Origin: Bacillota bacterium
Lineage (GTDB): Bacteria; Bacillota; Limnochordia; Darwinibacteriales; Darwinibacteriaceae
Reading direction: 5' to 3'
Length of the DNA: 49,599 nucleotides
Assembly: GCA_029776155.1 (NCBI GenBank)
Contig: JAKOTU010000031.1
Span: 1-49,599 of the forward strand
The position numbers and the translations under genes were made by a program. Of the stretch, positions 24,166 to 34,100 are shown in pieces. Under the pieces are notes generated by a model, which made no database searches, was not told the DNA's origin, and was given only the letters and a program-made list of their open reading frames with translations. Position 1 is the stretch's first letter, and each line of letters opens with the position of its first letter.

Positions 24166-24740
24166 CGAAAGGAACGGCGATGGATGGGAGAAGGCCCGGC
24201 TTGCTGGATGGCGGCCCGGTGCTCTTTGGTAGGATAGCCTTTATTTTTCCCGAAGTTGTAAATCGGATAAAGCTCGTGATAATGATCCATTATGCGGTCG
24301 CGCTCCACTTTGGCTACAATGCTGGCCGCGGCAATGGATAAGGACAACTGATCCCCTTTCACCACCGCCTTCTGGGGCCAGGGCAGCCGGGGAATGGGCT
24401 GCGACCCATCTATTAGGCAGAAATCAGGCTGCTCTGGCAGGGCCTCAAGGGCGCGCCGCATGGCCAGAAAAGTGGCCTGGAGGATGTTCAGCTCATCTAT
24501 CTCGGCGGCGCTGGCTTGACCGATCCCTACCAAGCAGGTGCTCAATATTTCTTCGTAAGCCTCTTCCCTTTTCCTAGGGGACAGGACCTTGGAATCGCGG
24601 ATCTCGGTCCTGAAACTCACTGGTAAGATCTGGACAGCAGCTGCTACCACTGGGCCAGCCAAGGGACCGCGCCCTGCTTCATCCACGCCCACAATCCTGC
24701 GAAACCCCTGCTGCCGCAGGTGTTCTTCCAGGTTCAGCAT
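24150..24740 (-). CDS. rnhB: Ribonuclease HII
   Basis: Removes RNA from RNA-DNA hybrids and misincorporated ribonucleotides. 196 aa. Active-site motif VGVDEAGRGPLAGPVVAAAV (Asp20, Glu21) plus CLIDGSQPIP with the third Asp and AAASIVAKVERDRIM are diagnostic. GAGGTG precedes the ATG. Overlaps rbgA by 7 bp, as in Bacillus (ylqF-rnhB). Confidence 0.97.
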   Translation of the reverse strand: MLNLEEHLRQQGFRRIVGVDEAGRGPLAGPVVAAAVQILPVSFRTEIRDSKVLSPRKREEAYEEILSTCLVGIGQASAAEIDELNILQATFLAMRRALEALPEQPDFCLIDGSQPIPRLPWPQKAVVKGDQLSLSIAAASIVAKVERDRIMDHYHELYPIYNFGKNKGYPTKEHRAAIQQAGPSPIHRRSFRCAGL

Positions 24741-25549
24741 CCCTGCACCTCGCTTGGACTTAAGTCAAGGGTGACCGCTCCCAGTTTACCGATGCGGAAA
24801 TCTTTCAGCACCACAGCTGCCGCCTGGTGCACATCCACCTCGCCTCCAGGGAGGAGACAGCCCCTGCGGCGGCCTATTTCCTCTAGGGCACCAGGCAGCT
24901 CCAAAGCACCGAAGCGGTCCAGAACCCCCTGGGGATAGTGCTCCCTGAGCCAGCTTAACAGCCAGGAAGCTAAAGCAGCCTGGTCCAACACCTCGTCGCG
25001 GATAGCCCCCACCGCGGCCAGGCGTCTTGCCGTTTCTTGATCACCAAACTTGGGCCACAGCACTCCAGGGCTGTCCAACAGCAGCATCCCCTCTCCAGAG
25101 AGCCACTGCTTGCCCCGGGTCACCCCGGGCCGGGCCCCAACTTGCGCGGCCCGTTTCCGGGTCAAAGCGTTGATCAACGCCGATTTGCCAACATTGGGGA
25201 TACCCACCACCATGAGTCTGGGCTCCCGCCTCAGGCTGGCAAAGGTGCGCCGCACCAGCCCCCTGAGCTTACCTACACCCGTTCCCTGGAGCAGGTTTAC
25301 GGGGGCCACCTTTTCTCCCCGGGACTGCCAATACTCTACCCACTCTTGGGTGCGCTTGGGGTCAGCTAGGTCGGTCTTGGTGAGCACCATGACCCGCGGC
25401 TTGGCGGTCAGCTCCAATAGTTCCGGATTGCGGCTGCTGCAAGGAACCCTGGCGTCCACCACCTCCAGCACGCCATCGACCAGCTTCAGGGAGTCTTCGA
25501 TCATGCGTTTGGCCTTGGTCATATGCCCAGGATACCACTGGATGGTCAT
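24734..25549 (-). CDS. rbgA: Ribosome biogenesis GTPase RbgA (YlqF)
   Basis: GTPase for late 50S assembly. 271 aa. It has the circularly permuted order G4-G1-G3: TKTD (57-60), GIPNVGKSALIN (from 116), then DSPGVLWPKF. The N-terminus IQWYPGHMTKAKRMI is family-defining, and a C-terminal RNA-binding helical domain follows. ATG overlaps the lepB stop by one base (TAATG). Confidence 0.97.
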   Translation of the reverse strand: MTIQWYPGHMTKAKRMIEDSLKLVDGVLEVVDARVPCSSRNPELLELTAKPRVMVLTKTDLADPKRTQEWVEYWQSRGEKVAPVNLLQGTGVGKLRGLVRRTFASLRREPRLMVVGIPNVGKSALINALTRKRAAQVGARPGVTRGKQWLSGEGMLLLDSPGVLWPKFGDQETARRLAAVGAIRDEVLDQAALASWLLSWLREHYPQGVLDRFGALELPGALEEIGRRRGCLLPGGEVDVHQAAAVVLKDFRIGKLGAVTLDLSPSEVQGC

Positions 25550-26112
25550 TACCGCGCGCCGATCCTTTCCAAAGCTGGTGGTATGCTGATCCAGCTGATC
25601 TGATTCAGGGGCCAGTACACAAACAGGGCCCGGCCCACCAGATTCTTCCTGGGCACAAAACCAACGTCGGGGTAGCGGCTGTCATCGCTGTTGCGCCTAT
25701 TATCCCCCAGCACAAAGAAGTGACCTTCGGGAACGAGGACGGGTCCGAAAGTGGGGGCACTGTACGTTCCGTAAGTGGGTCCGTTGATATAATCCTCTTC
25801 CACCCGCTGGCCATTGATGTGCAGGAAACCGTTCTTGATGGTTATTTCATCCCCAGGCAGGCCAATAATGCGCTTAATGAACTTGCGGCGGAGATCACCA
25901 GGATACCTGAACACTACCACATCTCCCCGTTTCGGCTCGCTGAAGCGGTAACTGACCTTTTCCACCATGAGGCGCTGGCCGTCATGGAAAGAAGGTTCCA
26001 TGGAACTCCCTTCCACCAAAAAAGACTGGGCGATGAAGATTATAATGAAGGCTGCCAGCACCACTGAAAGCAGCAGGGCTTCCACATACTCACGTATCTG
26101 AGATTTCGCCAT
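25549..26112 (-). CDS. lepB: Signal peptidase I
   Basis: Membrane serine peptidase that removes signal peptides. 187 aa, single N-terminal transmembrane helix (about 11-31). Catalytic Ser37 in GSSMEPS and Lys80 in KFIKRIIGLPGD, and the C-terminal GDNRRNSDDSR signature are present. The frame is open for 75 codons upstream, but the ATG at 26112 has GGGAGG at 7 nt and gives the normal short Gram-positive form. Lies between rplS and rbgA; an intrinsic terminator separates it from rplS. Confidence 0.96.
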   Translation of the reverse strand: MAKSQIREYVEALLLSVVLAAFIIIFIAQSFLVEGSSMEPSFHDGQRLMVEKVSYRFSEPKRGDVVVFRYPGDLRRKFIKRIIGLPGDEITIKNGFLHINGQRVEEDYINGPTYGTYSAPTFGPVLVPEGHFFVLGDNRRNSDDSRYPDVGFVPRKNLVGRALFVYWPLNQISWISIPPALERIGAR

Positions 26113-26146
26113 TTCCGTGCCTCCCACCTTCCCTGTCGGCAGATTA

Positions 26147-26173
26147 GAAAAAGAGGAGTGTCGTCCCCACTCC
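26147..26173 (-). terminator. Intrinsic terminator between rplS and lepB
   Basis: GGAGTG/CACTCC stem (26155-26160 with 26168-26173), followed by a U-rich run on the minus strand (26152-26147). Read-through or a cryptic promoter must supply lepB transcription. Confidence 0.65.
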
Positions 26174-26194
26174 CCTTGGGAAATGCCCCCAATG

Positions 26195-26539
26195 CTACCG
26201 GCGGAGCTCCTTAATACGGGCTGCCTTACCGGAACGCTCTCTGAGATAATACAAGCGGGCCCGGCGAACTCTACCGCGGCGAACCACTTCGATCTTATCG
26301 ATGCGAGGCGAATGGAGCGGAAACGTCCTTTCCACACCTACACCTTGGGAAACCTTGCGCACGGTGAAAGTCTCCCGCAGGCCACCGCCCCTCTTCCTGA
26401 TCACAACACCTTCAAAAACCTGAATCCTCTCGTTGTTGCCCTCCACAACTTTCACGTGTACCTTTACGGTATCACCGGGGCCAAACTCAGGATGGTCGGT
26501 GCGCATCTGCTCTTGTTCAATGGTCTCGATGATATTCAT
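26195..26539 (-). CDS. rplS: 50S ribosomal protein L19
   Basis: Large-subunit protein at the subunit interface. About 114 aa. Typical N-terminus ([13 protein letters not shown]) and [42 protein letters not shown] and RARLYYLRE. The ATG at 26539 is chosen by homology and spacing to GGAGG; another ATG two codons earlier is possible. Overlaps trmD by 23 bp. Confidence 0.97.
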   Translation of the reverse strand: MNIIETIEQEQMRTDHPEFGPGDTVKVHVKVVEGNNERIQVFEGVVIRKRGGGLRETFTVRKVSQGVGVERTFPLHSPRIDKIEVVRRGRVRRARLYYLRERSGKAARIKELRR

Positions 26540-27290
26540 CGTCATTTACCCTCCCTTCACAGGAATACTCCTGCCTCAGTTCTTCTAATACTTGGCGTTC
26601 TTCTGCTGTCAGCTCTCGGCTTTGCAGCAGGTCGGGGCGCCGCAGCCAAGTACGCCGCAGCGCTTCTTTGAGCCGAAAACGGCGGATCAGTTCATGATGG
26701 CCGCTCAGCAACACTTCCGGCACTTCTAGGCCGCGGAAACTCGCAGGCCTGGTATACTGGGGATAATCCAGCAGTCCAGCTTGGAACGATTCCTCCTCAA
26801 GTGAACTGGCATCCCCCAATACCCCGGGCAGAAGCCTGGCCACCGCATCCACAACCACCATGGCCGGAAGCTCACCGCCAGTGAGCACATAATCTCCAAT
26901 AGACAACTCCCAATCTACCCAATGCTGGCGGACGCGCTCATCAATTTCTTCATAGTGCCCGGCCAGGAGAATCACCCTAGGCAGCTGGGCCAGCTGTGCT
27001 GCCATCTGCTGGTTGAATACCCTCCCCTGGGGGGATAGGTAGATCACCGGAGCAGGGGAATCACCACGCACCGCTTCAATGGCCCTCACCAGAACATCTG
27101 GCCTCATGACCATTCCCGCGCCCCCACCGTAGGGGGTGTCATCAACTGTGCGATGCTTATCCAAGGCATAGTCACGTATATTCCAAACCTGCACAGAAAG
27201 CAGGCCCCGTTCCCTAGCTTTCCCAATAATACTGGTGCTCAAAGGCCCAGCGAACATTTCGGGAAACAGAGTGAGAATATCAAAGCGCAT
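26517..27290 (-). CDS. trmD: tRNA (guanine-37-N1) methyltransferase TrmD
   Basis: SPOUT-knot SAM-dependent methyltransferase for G37 of tRNA, preventing frameshifts. 257 aa. Motifs: [12 protein letters not shown] at the start, [18 protein letters not shown], the knot [13 protein letters not shown], and [20 protein letters not shown]. In the conserved order rimM-trmD-rplS. Confidence 0.97.
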   Translation of the reverse strand: MRFDILTLFPEMFAGPLSTSIIGKARERGLLSVQVWNIRDYALDKHRTVDDTPYGGGAGMVMRPDVLVRAIEAVRGDSPAPVIYLSPQGRVFNQQMAAQLAQLPRVILLAGHYEEIDERVRQHWVDWELSIGDYVLTGGELPAMVVVDAVARLLPGVLGDASSLEEESFQAGLLDYPQYTRPASFRGLEVPEVLLSGHHELIRRFRLKEALRRTWLRRPDLLQSRELTAEERQVLEELRQEYSCEGRVNDDEYHRDH

Positions 27291-27305
27291 GCTCTCACCC
27301 CCGAG

Positions 27306-27857
27306 CTAGTCAAGCATACCGTCCAGGAGCTCGATAATCATCAAGCCCTCTTCTGGGCGGATATCCTTCACCACTTGGGGAACGGCGGGAATGAGGATTT
27401 CCTTGAGTTTGGTCACCCCTGGATAAGGTTCGACCACGTAGACATCGTTCGCGCCTGTGGGCAGAACATCTGTTACCACACCCAGTTTTTCCCCTGTTAC
27501 GGTTTGGCACTCCAGGCCGATAATCTGGAAGATGTAGAAGCGTCCCGGCGGGAGCGGCATCAGTTCATCGTGGCCTACTTTGATCAGCAGACCCCGCAGC
27601 TTTTCCGCCTGGTCAATGGTGTCCACATCCTTGAGTTTGAGCAGAATGCCGTCTTTATGACTGCGGCATCCTTCCAGGACAAAGACGCCCATCGGTTCTT
27701 GAGCATTTTTGGCAAACAGCCGCACAGCCTCCATCTGCCCGAAACGTTCTGGGAAGTCCGTGTGGGGGATGATCTTGATTTCACCGCGGTTGCCCCAAGG
27801 GGCAACCACTTCACCCACAATAATCCACTTAGGCTTGTCTTTCTTCGATTTCCACAT
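27306..27857 (-). CDS. rimM: 16S rRNA processing protein RimM
   Basis: 30S maturation factor binding S19. 183 aa: N-terminal RimM barrel (IIVGEVVAPWGNRGEIKIIP) and C-terminal PRC barrel (FYIFQIIGLECQTVTGEKLG and YVVEPYPG). The ATG at 27857 follows AGGGG at 9 nt and lies inside the end of khpA (29-bp overlap). The frame is open further upstream, but only antisense-like sequence is found there. Confidence 0.95.
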   Translation of the reverse strand: MWKSKKDKPKWIIVGEVVAPWGNRGEIKIIPHTDFPERFGQMEAVRLFAKNAQEPMGVFVLEGCRSHKDGILLKLKDVDTIDQAEKLRGLLIKVGHDELMPLPPGRFYIFQIIGLECQTVTGEKLGVVTDVLPTGANDVYVVEPYPGVTKLKEILIPAVPQVVKDIRPEEGLMIIELLDGMLD

Positions 27858-28068
27858 GGACTTGGACCCCTGATTTGATGGCGGAGGCCTTAACCACATT
27901 GCGGATGGCGTTGGCGATGCGCCCGTTTTTGCCGATGAGGCGCCCCATGTCGTCCGGTGCCACATACAGGGTGTAGACCAGTTCACGCCCTTTGTCGTGG
28001 ACGTCAACCATAATCTCTTCTGGATGGCTGGCCAGAGACTTAGCGATAAATTCGATTAGGTTTTTCAC
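27829..28068 (-). CDS. khpA: KH-domain RNA-binding protein KhpA (YlqC)
   Basis: 79-aa single KH domain; GxxG loop is IGKNG in DDMGRLIGKNGRIANAIRNVV. KhpA pairs with KhpB/Jag in Gram-positives and affects cell size and sRNA function. GTG start (28068) with GGAGGT 4 nt upstream. Between rpsP and rimM as in Bacillus. Confidence 0.94.
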   Translation of the reverse strand: MKNLIEFIAKSLASHPEEIMVDVHDKGRELVYTLYVAPDDMGRLIGKNGRIANAIRNVVKASAIKSGVQVHVEIEERQA

Positions 28069-28077
28069 GCTGACCTC

Positions 28078-28350
28078 CTACCCTTCTTTGCGGGCTGCGG
28101 CAAACTTATCCAGAACTCCCGCGCGCTTCAGAAGCGATTTGGCCGTATCCGATGGCCGGGCACCTTTGCTCAGCCAATCCAACGCCTTCTCCTCGTCGAT
28201 CTGAATCTCCGCAGGATCAGCGATGGGGTTGTAGTAGCCAATGCTTTCGATGAAAGCGCCATCCCGAGCGGCCCGCGAGTCAGCCACTACCAAGCGGTAG
28301 AACGGCCTTTTCTTCGCACCCATTCTCTTGAGACGAATTCTAACTGCCAT
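28078..28350 (-). CDS. rpsP: 30S ribosomal protein S16
   Basis: 90 aa. [20 protein letters not shown] and [20 protein letters not shown] are diagnostic of S16. GGAGGTG is upstream of the ATG. 31 bp after ffh. Confidence 0.98.
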   Translation of the reverse strand: MAVRIRLKRMGAKKRPFYRLVVADSRAARDGAFIESIGYYNPIADPAEIQIDEEKALDWLSKGARPSDTAKSLLKRAGVLDKFAAARKEG

Positions 28351-28381
28351 GTTTCTTCACCTCCTACTTCAGGTACTGCAT

Positions 28382-29719
28382 CTATTGGAAGAGGGAAAAT
28401 AATCCCTTGCGCTTACGCCCTTTGGGGGCACTGGAAAACTGTTTTAACATCTGCCGGGTCTGGGCGAACTGCTTAAGCAGGCGGTTCACATCCTGTACCT
28501 TGGTGCCAGAGCCCAAGGCGATCCTCTTCCGCCTGGATCCTCCGATAATCTCCGGCCTGCGCCGCTCCTCCGGCGTCATGGAGTTGATAATGGCCTCAAT
28601 CTTCTTTAAATGGGAATCATCAACTTCAAGTCCTTGGAGCTGTTTGGCGCCGCCCAAGCCTGGGATCATGCCGATGAGCTGGTCGATGGGACCCATATCC
28701 TTCATCTGCTGGATCTGCTCCAAGAAGTCCTCCAGCGTAAACTCGGCTTCCTTCAGCTTAGAGGCCATCTTTTCTGCCTTTTCCTGGTCCACCGCCGCTG
28801 CGGCCTTTTCAATCAAGGTGAGCAGATCACCCATGCCCAAAATCCTCGAGGCCATGCGATCGGGATGAAACGGTTCCAGACCGTCCATCTTCTCGCTCAC
28901 CCCGATAAACTTGATGGGCTTGCCCGTCACCGCTTTTACCGAGAGGGCAGCTCCGCCCCGGGCATCGCCATCGAGTTTAGTGAGCACCACACCGCCAATA
29001 TCCAGCCGCGCGTTGAAAGCCTCCGCGACGTTGACTGCATCTTGACCGGTCATGGCATCCACAACCAGAAGAATCTCCGATGGGCTTACCGCTGCCTTGA
29101 TTTCCACCAGTTCCAGCATGAGCTCTTCATCCACATGCAGGCGTCCGGCCGTATCTACAAGCACCACGTCATTGCCGAACTTGCGGGCATGGCCCAAGGC
29201 AGCCTTGGCGATATCCACCGGATTTTGCTCGCCCATGCTGAATACAGGAATGTCCAGCTGCTCACCGAGGACCTGGAGCTGTTTGATGGCTGCCGGCCGG
29301 TAAATATCACAGGCCACCAAAAGCGGCCGGTGCCCCTGACCCTTGAGCATACGGGCCAGCTTACCGGAAGTGGTGGTCTTGCCCGAGCCCTGCAGGCCCA
29401 CCATCATAATTACGCTGGGAGGCCGATTGGACAGGGTCAGCTTGGCCTGGGTGCCGCCCATGAGCTGAGTAAGCTCTTCATTGACTATGCGGATCACCTG
29501 TTGGCCCGGGGTCAGGCTGCCGAGCACCTCTTGGCCCGTGGCCCGCTCCTTGACATGGGCGATAAAATCCCGGACCACTTTATAGTTTACATCCGCTTCC
29601 AACAGAGCCAGCCTGATCTCCCGCAGGGCCTGGTCCACATCTTTCTCACTGAGGCGGCCTTTGCCCCGCAGTTTGCGCATGGTCTCCTGCAGGCGGGATG
29701 ATAGGTTCTGAAAAGCCAT
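28382..29719 (-). CDS. ffh: Signal recognition particle protein Ffh
   Basis: SRP54 GTPase that, with 4.5S/6S RNA, targets nascent membrane proteins. 445 aa: N-domain four-helix bundle (1-85), G-domain with GLQGSGKTTT (108-117), DTAGR, TKLDGDARGGAAL, and a Met-rich M domain with the RNA-binding motif (MTPEERRRP, then SRRKRIALGSG). The ATG at 29719 lies after TAGGAG. The upstream 26 codons of open frame overlap ylxM and are unlikely to be translated. Confidence 0.97.
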   Translation of the reverse strand: MAFQNLSSRLQETMRKLRGKGRLSEKDVDQALREIRLALLEADVNYKVVRDFIAHVKERATGQEVLGSLTPGQQVIRIVNEELTQLMGGTQAKLTLSNRPPSVIMMVGLQGSGKTTTSGKLARMLKGQGHRPLLVACDIYRPAAIKQLQVLGEQLDIPVFSMGEQNPVDIAKAALGHARKFGNDVVLVDTAGRLHVDEELMLELVEIKAAVSPSEILLVVDAMTGQDAVNVAEAFNARLDIGGVVLTKLDGDARGGAALSVKAVTGKPIKFIGVSEKMDGLEPFHPDRMASRILGMGDLLTLIEKAAAAVDQEKAEKMASKLKEAEFTLEDFLEQIQQMKDMGPIDQLIGMIPGLGGAKQLQGLEVDDSHLKKIEAIINSMTPEERRRPEIIGGSRRKRIALGSGTKVQDVNRLLKQFAQTRQMLKQFSSAPKGRKRKGLFSLFQ

Positions 29720-29730
29720 GCCAGTCTCTC

Positions 29731-30078
29731 CTAACTCGCTCCGCGCGCTTTTTGAATTCGCTCTTCGATGCCTTGCAAAGCAGGCAGTTCTCCGCACTGG
29801 CTGCGCAGCTGGTTAACTAGGCCCAGAATCTCCCCATAAAGACGCTGCCGCTCTTGATCCTTCTGTACCAGACCCAGCTTCTGTTCAAACTCCTCCAAAG
29901 TGAGCCCGACGCGCCGCAGCGTATCGTATACCGCTTGGCGGGAGATGCGCAGTTCCTCTGCAATTTCGCCCAGGGACAAATCGTCGTTGTAATAGAGCTG
30001 AAAAATGTCCTGCTGACGATCTGTCAAGAGGGGGCCGTAAAAATCGAACAGCAGACTCATGCGGAGTGTTTTGTCCAT
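29731..30078 (-). CDS. ylxM: YlxM family SRP-associated helix-turn-helix protein
   Basis: 115 aa. Sigma-70 region-4-like HTH (LTDRQQDIFQLYYNDDLSLG then EIAEELRISRQAVYDTLRR). In streptococci YlxM binds SRP components. First gene of the ylxM-ffh unit, with a consensus promoter just upstream. The ATG at 30078 is favoured, as GGAG lies 6 nt before it; an ATG two codons earlier directly abuts the ribosome site. Confidence 0.93.
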   Translation of the reverse strand: MDKTLRMSLLFDFYGPLLTDRQQDIFQLYYNDDLSLGEIAEELRISRQAVYDTLRRVGLTLEEFEQKLGLVQKDQERQRLYGEILGLVNQLRSQCGELPALQGIEERIQKARGAS

Positions 30079-30117
30079 GGCCATCTCCTGTTAAGCATAA
30101 TCACTTTACACTCTCTA

Positions 30118-30146
30118 AGTATAGTCACGGGCCCGGCCCTTGTCAA
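30118..30146 (-). promoter_or_regulatory. Strong sigma-A promoter for ylxM-ffh-rpsP operon
   Basis: TTGACA (30146-30141), 17-bp spacer, TATACT (30123-30118) on the minus strand in the 93-bp gap after ftsY. The start would be near 30111, about 33 nt before the ylxM ATG. Confidence 0.8.
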
Positions 30147-30162
30147 GCACTATCTCTTGACA
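30141..30162 (-). promoter_or_regulatory. Perfect dyad overlapping the ylxM promoter -35
   Basis: TGTCAAG-N8-CTTGACA, a perfect 7+7 inverted repeat. One arm contains the -35 hexamer, an arrangement typical of a repressor operator, although chance symmetry cannot be excluded. Confidence 0.4.
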
Positions 30163-30171
30163 GCCCAAAAC

Positions 30172-31170
30172 TTAATTCTCTTCCTCCCCGAACAGGGCGC
30201 GGACGAAGGTCCGGGCGTGGAAATCCTGGAGATCCTCGTAGTGCTCTCCCACACCTACCAGCTTAACAGCCAGCTTCAACTCGTTGGCCAAGGCCAGCAC
30301 AATACCCCCTTTGGCTGTTCCATCCAGTTTGGTTAGGGCAATGCCCGTGAGGGGTACCGCCTCGCTGAAGATTTTGCCCTGGGACAGGGCATTTTGACCG
30401 GTAGTGGCATCCACCACCAGCAAAACTTCGTCCAGATCCCGGCCCAGCTCCCTGTGTACTACCCGATGAACCTTGGCCAGCTCCGACATGAGGTTGACCT
30501 TGGTTTGGAGCCTTCCTGCCGTATCGATAATCAGCACATCACTGCCCCGGGCCTTAGCGGCGTTGATGGCGTCGAAGGCCACCGCCGCAGGATCGGAGCC
30601 TTCCTGGTGGGCAATGAGCTCCACCCCTAGACGATTAGCCCATACTCCCAGCTGTTCGATGGCGCCGGCCCTAAAGGTATCCCCCGCAGCCAGAAGCACT
30701 TTGGCGCCTTCCTGCTTGAAGCGGTAGGCCAGTTTGGCGATGGTAGTGGTTTTGCCGGCGCCATTAACCCCCACAACCATGATCACATAGGGCTTTTCGC
30801 CTGGCGTCCTTAAAGGAGCGGCGTTTTCCTCTAAAAGGGCAACCATCTCTTCCATGAGCAGCTCCCGCAGCTGTTCCGCTTCGACAATGCCCTCTTCTTT
30901 CGCCCGTTCCCGGAGTTGGTCCACAAGATACATGGCGGTTGTCACGCCGCAATCGGCTTCAATTAACACCTCTTCTAACTCTTCAAACAGGGCTTCATCT
31001 ATTTTGCGGCCTGTGGTGATCTGCTCCACCTTGGAGACCAGCTGCTTTTTGGTCTTCTCCAGTCCGCCCATGAGCCTCTTAAAAAAGCCGCTTTCCTTGG
31101 ACTCCTTAGGCTGCTCCGCCTGTTCCTTGGGGGGAGCGGACTTATCTCCAAACATGCGCTTCCAAAACAC
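30172..31170 (-). CDS. ftsY: Signal recognition particle receptor FtsY
   Basis: SRP receptor GTPase at the membrane. 332 aa with a short acidic/basic N-terminal A region (to about 30), N domain, and G domain with GVNGAGKTTTIAKLA (134-148), AAGDTFRAGAIEQL, DTAGRLQTKVNLM and TKLDGTAKGG. GTG start at 31170, 8 nt after AAGGAGGAG, 1-bp overlap with the smc stop. Transcribed with smc. Confidence 0.97.
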   Translation of the reverse strand: MFWKRMFGDKSAPPKEQAEQPKESKESGFFKRLMGGLEKTKKQLVSKVEQITTGRKIDEALFEELEEVLIEADCGVTTAMYLVDQLRERAKEEGIVEAEQLRELLMEEMVALLEENAAPLRTPGEKPYVIMVVGVNGAGKTTTIAKLAYRFKQEGAKVLLAAGDTFRAGAIEQLGVWANRLGVELIAHQEGSDPAAVAFDAINAAKARGSDVLIIDTAGRLQTKVNLMSELAKVHRVVHRELGRDLDEVLLVVDATTGQNALSQGKIFSEAVPLTGIALTKLDGTAKGGIVLALANELKLAVKLVGVGEHYEDLQDFHARTFVRALFGEEEN

Positions 31171-34100
31171 TAACTACTCCTCCTTAATGCCACTGAGATA
31201 ATCTGGGAAACCCCTTCCTCACCCATGGTCACACCATAAAGGGTATGGGCATGCTCCATGGTCCGCTGCCGGTGGGTAACCACCAAGAACTGCGTGTCCT
31301 GGGAAAACTCCTTCATCAGCTGGTTGAAGCGCTCCAGGTTGCTCTCATCCAAGGTGGCATCGATCTCGTCCAGCACCCAGAAGGGACTGGGCTTAACCCT
31401 TCTGATGGCAAACAGCAGGGCGATGGCTGTTAGTGCCCGTTCGCCGCCGGACAGCAAGAGCAAATTCTGGAGCTTTTTCCCTGGCGGACGGGCCAGAACA
31501 TCAATGCCCGTGGTGAGAATGGAATCGGGATCCGTGAGCACCAAATCGGCACTTCCCCCTTGGAAAAGCCAGCTGAACAATCTTTGGAATTCTGTGCGCA
31601 CCTCTTGAAATACTTCCCGCAGCCGGGTGCGGCACAAGCGGTCCATTTCGTTGATCACATCCATCAGATCGGCCCGTGCTTCGTTAAGATCCTCCAGCTG
31701 CTGTCGGAGGAATGCGCAGCGTTCCAACACCCGTTCGTACTCTTCGGGCGCGGTGGGATTGACCAGTCCGAGCTCCCTGATCTGCCGGCGCAGTTCTTCA
31801 ATGGAGCCCTTGAGGGCACTCTCCTTCAGGGTCACCCGCCGGTTCAAAACCGCGGCCAGGGACAGCTCCCGCTCCGCCAAGGCCTGCCGCAGCTGGTCTT
31901 GCTGGCCCTCGAGCTGGCCAAGCTCAACTTCCAATCTGTACAAGGCCCTTTCCCGGCGCAGCTGCTCCTTTTCCACCTGCACTAAGTCTGCCCGGAGGAC
32001 AGCCCTTTCTTTCTGGACGGATTGATGACGCTGCTTCAACTCCTCAAGGGCACTCCTAAGCTCGCCTTGAAGCACCTGGCGCTGAGCATTTTCGGCGGCG
32101 GCGGTCTGGATATACTCTTCATTACGCCGCTGCTGCTCCGCCAAGTGCTCCAACTCCAACCTCGCCTGTTCTACAGCGTTTTGAGCCTCCTGCATCCGGG
32201 CTTCGATGTTGGCCAATTGCGCGGCCTTGGTATCCAGCACGCCCCCCAGCTGGGCCAAGCGCACCTGGTGCTCCATCTGCTCTTGGGTGAGGTCCTCCAG
32301 GGCCCCAGCAAGCTCAGCCAGGCTGGCCTCTTCCTGTTGGATGTGCTCCCGGAGGATGTGCTCCTCCATTTCCAGCTCAGCCACTTCCGCAGCAGCAAGT
32401 TCGCACTCCGTTCCCAAGCTGGCCAGCTGCGCCTGGAGCTCGCTGAGCTTGCCCGCGAGCTCCCCCTGGGCGCGATCGAGCCTGGTCTGCTCTCCTCTGA
32501 CCTGTTCCTGAGCTTGCTCCGCACTCTGCACAGCCAGTTTGGTATCTACGATGTCCCCCTGCAGCTGCGCGAGGGACTGCTCGTCCCGGGCCAACTGCTC
32601 CAACAGCCGGCGCCCTTCTGCCTCCAGCGAGGCCAGCTGCCGGGCCACATCCCCAGTCTCCCGCTCCAATCTGGCCAGTTCCCCTTTGCGGACCAGCAGG
32701 CCCGACGTGCGGGCGTTGAAGCTGCCCCCAGTGATCGCGCCTGTGGGGAAGACCACGGAACCATCCTTGGTGACAATGCGCGCAAACTGCTTCAGGCTGC
32801 GTTTGAGGCGCAGCGCCGTGTCCAGGTCCTCGGTGATCACCACCCTGCCCAGCAAAACGGCTAAGGCGGGGCGATACTCCTCGGCAAAGGTGAGCAGATC
32901 CAAAGCAGGGCCCAACACCCCAGGCTGGAGCAGGGCGGTTTTCGCTTGGGGCGAAAACTCTCCGCCGCGCACGCTGTCCAAAGGCAGGATGGTTACCCGC
33001 CCTCCCTGCACCTTCTGCAGCCAGGCAATGAGGGTTTTGGCATCCTGTTCCCGGGCCGTAATCAGATTCTGCAGCCCTGAACCCAGGGCCACTTCAAAGG
33101 CGGTCTCCAGTCCTTCAGGCACCTTGATCACATCGGCCACAGTACCCAGCACAAGCTTGGACATCTCCCCATCCTGCAGGATCCGTTTCACCCCTGCCCC
33201 GTAACCCTCGTAGCCCTCCTCCAACTCCTGGAGTGTTTTGATCCGCGCGCTAAGGCGCGCCTGCTGGGCTTCCAGTAGGCGGCGCTGCTGTTCCTGTTTG
33301 GCTAAGCTGGAGCGGGAGGCTGCCAAGGCTTGGTGGAGAGCCTGTTCCTGCTGCACCTGCTGCGCCAAACAAGCCCTGAGCTCTGTAGAGCGCGAGGCCA
33401 AAGCGGCCAGTTCCTCCCCAGCCGCGGTTTTGCGCTCTTCCACAGCAGCCAGTTCCTGCAGGGTGCGGGCGATCTGCTCCTCAAGATTCCTTTTCCTCTC
33501 GTCAAAGCTGCGCTGGAAGTTGCGCTTGTCGGCGAGCTCCCGCATGAACTCAAAGAACTCATCTTTCAGCCTGTCCACTTCCTGCCGGGCCTGCTTCTGT
33601 CTGGTCTGCAGGTTGGTCAAGGCCCTTTCGGCGCCGGAAACCGCCTCCTCTTGGGTTTTCAGCTCTCCCCTGAGCACTTGGATCTCTTTACGGAGCTTGT
33701 CCGCTTCTTGGGCAAACTGCTCCACCTCTTGGCCCTTAGCGCCCATGAGGGCCTGCAACTGTTCCCGGCGCTGATGCTGGGTCTTCACCCGTTCCTGGTG
33801 CAGTTCTATACTGTGCACCATCTGGTTGTACACTTCCACAAGCTCAGCAAGCTCCTGCTGTTTGCGCTCCATCTCCTCCAGGAGCTGGGCTTCTTTCGTC
33901 TCCAGGACCGCGGCAGCATCTTCCAGCTGGGCTAAGTGGTGCCTGCCCTGTTCAAATTCCAACTGCAGGGTTTTATAATCGGCTTCTACTTGGGCCAGGC
34001 GCGCTGCTATGGACTGCCAAGTCAGGTGATAGTAGTCCAGCTCCGCCTCCTGCAGCTGCTCAGCCAGGGACAGATAAAGGCGGGCCTGCTTGGCCTGTTC

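Noticed and set aside
25549..26337. Signal peptidase with a 75-residue N-terminal extension
   Set aside because: The extension runs through the rplS terminator and rplS itself; the ATG at 26112 has a good ribosome site and gives the normal membrane topology.
28610..29701. Long plus-strand open frame (363 codons) opposite ffh
   Set aside because: Antisense shadow in GC-rich DNA; no ribosome site or recognisable domain, while ffh on the other strand has all its motifs.
32022..32864. Plus-strand open frame of 280 codons opposite smc, Leu/Gln-rich
   Set aside because: Composition is the mirror of the SMC coiled coil; no start signals or domain.
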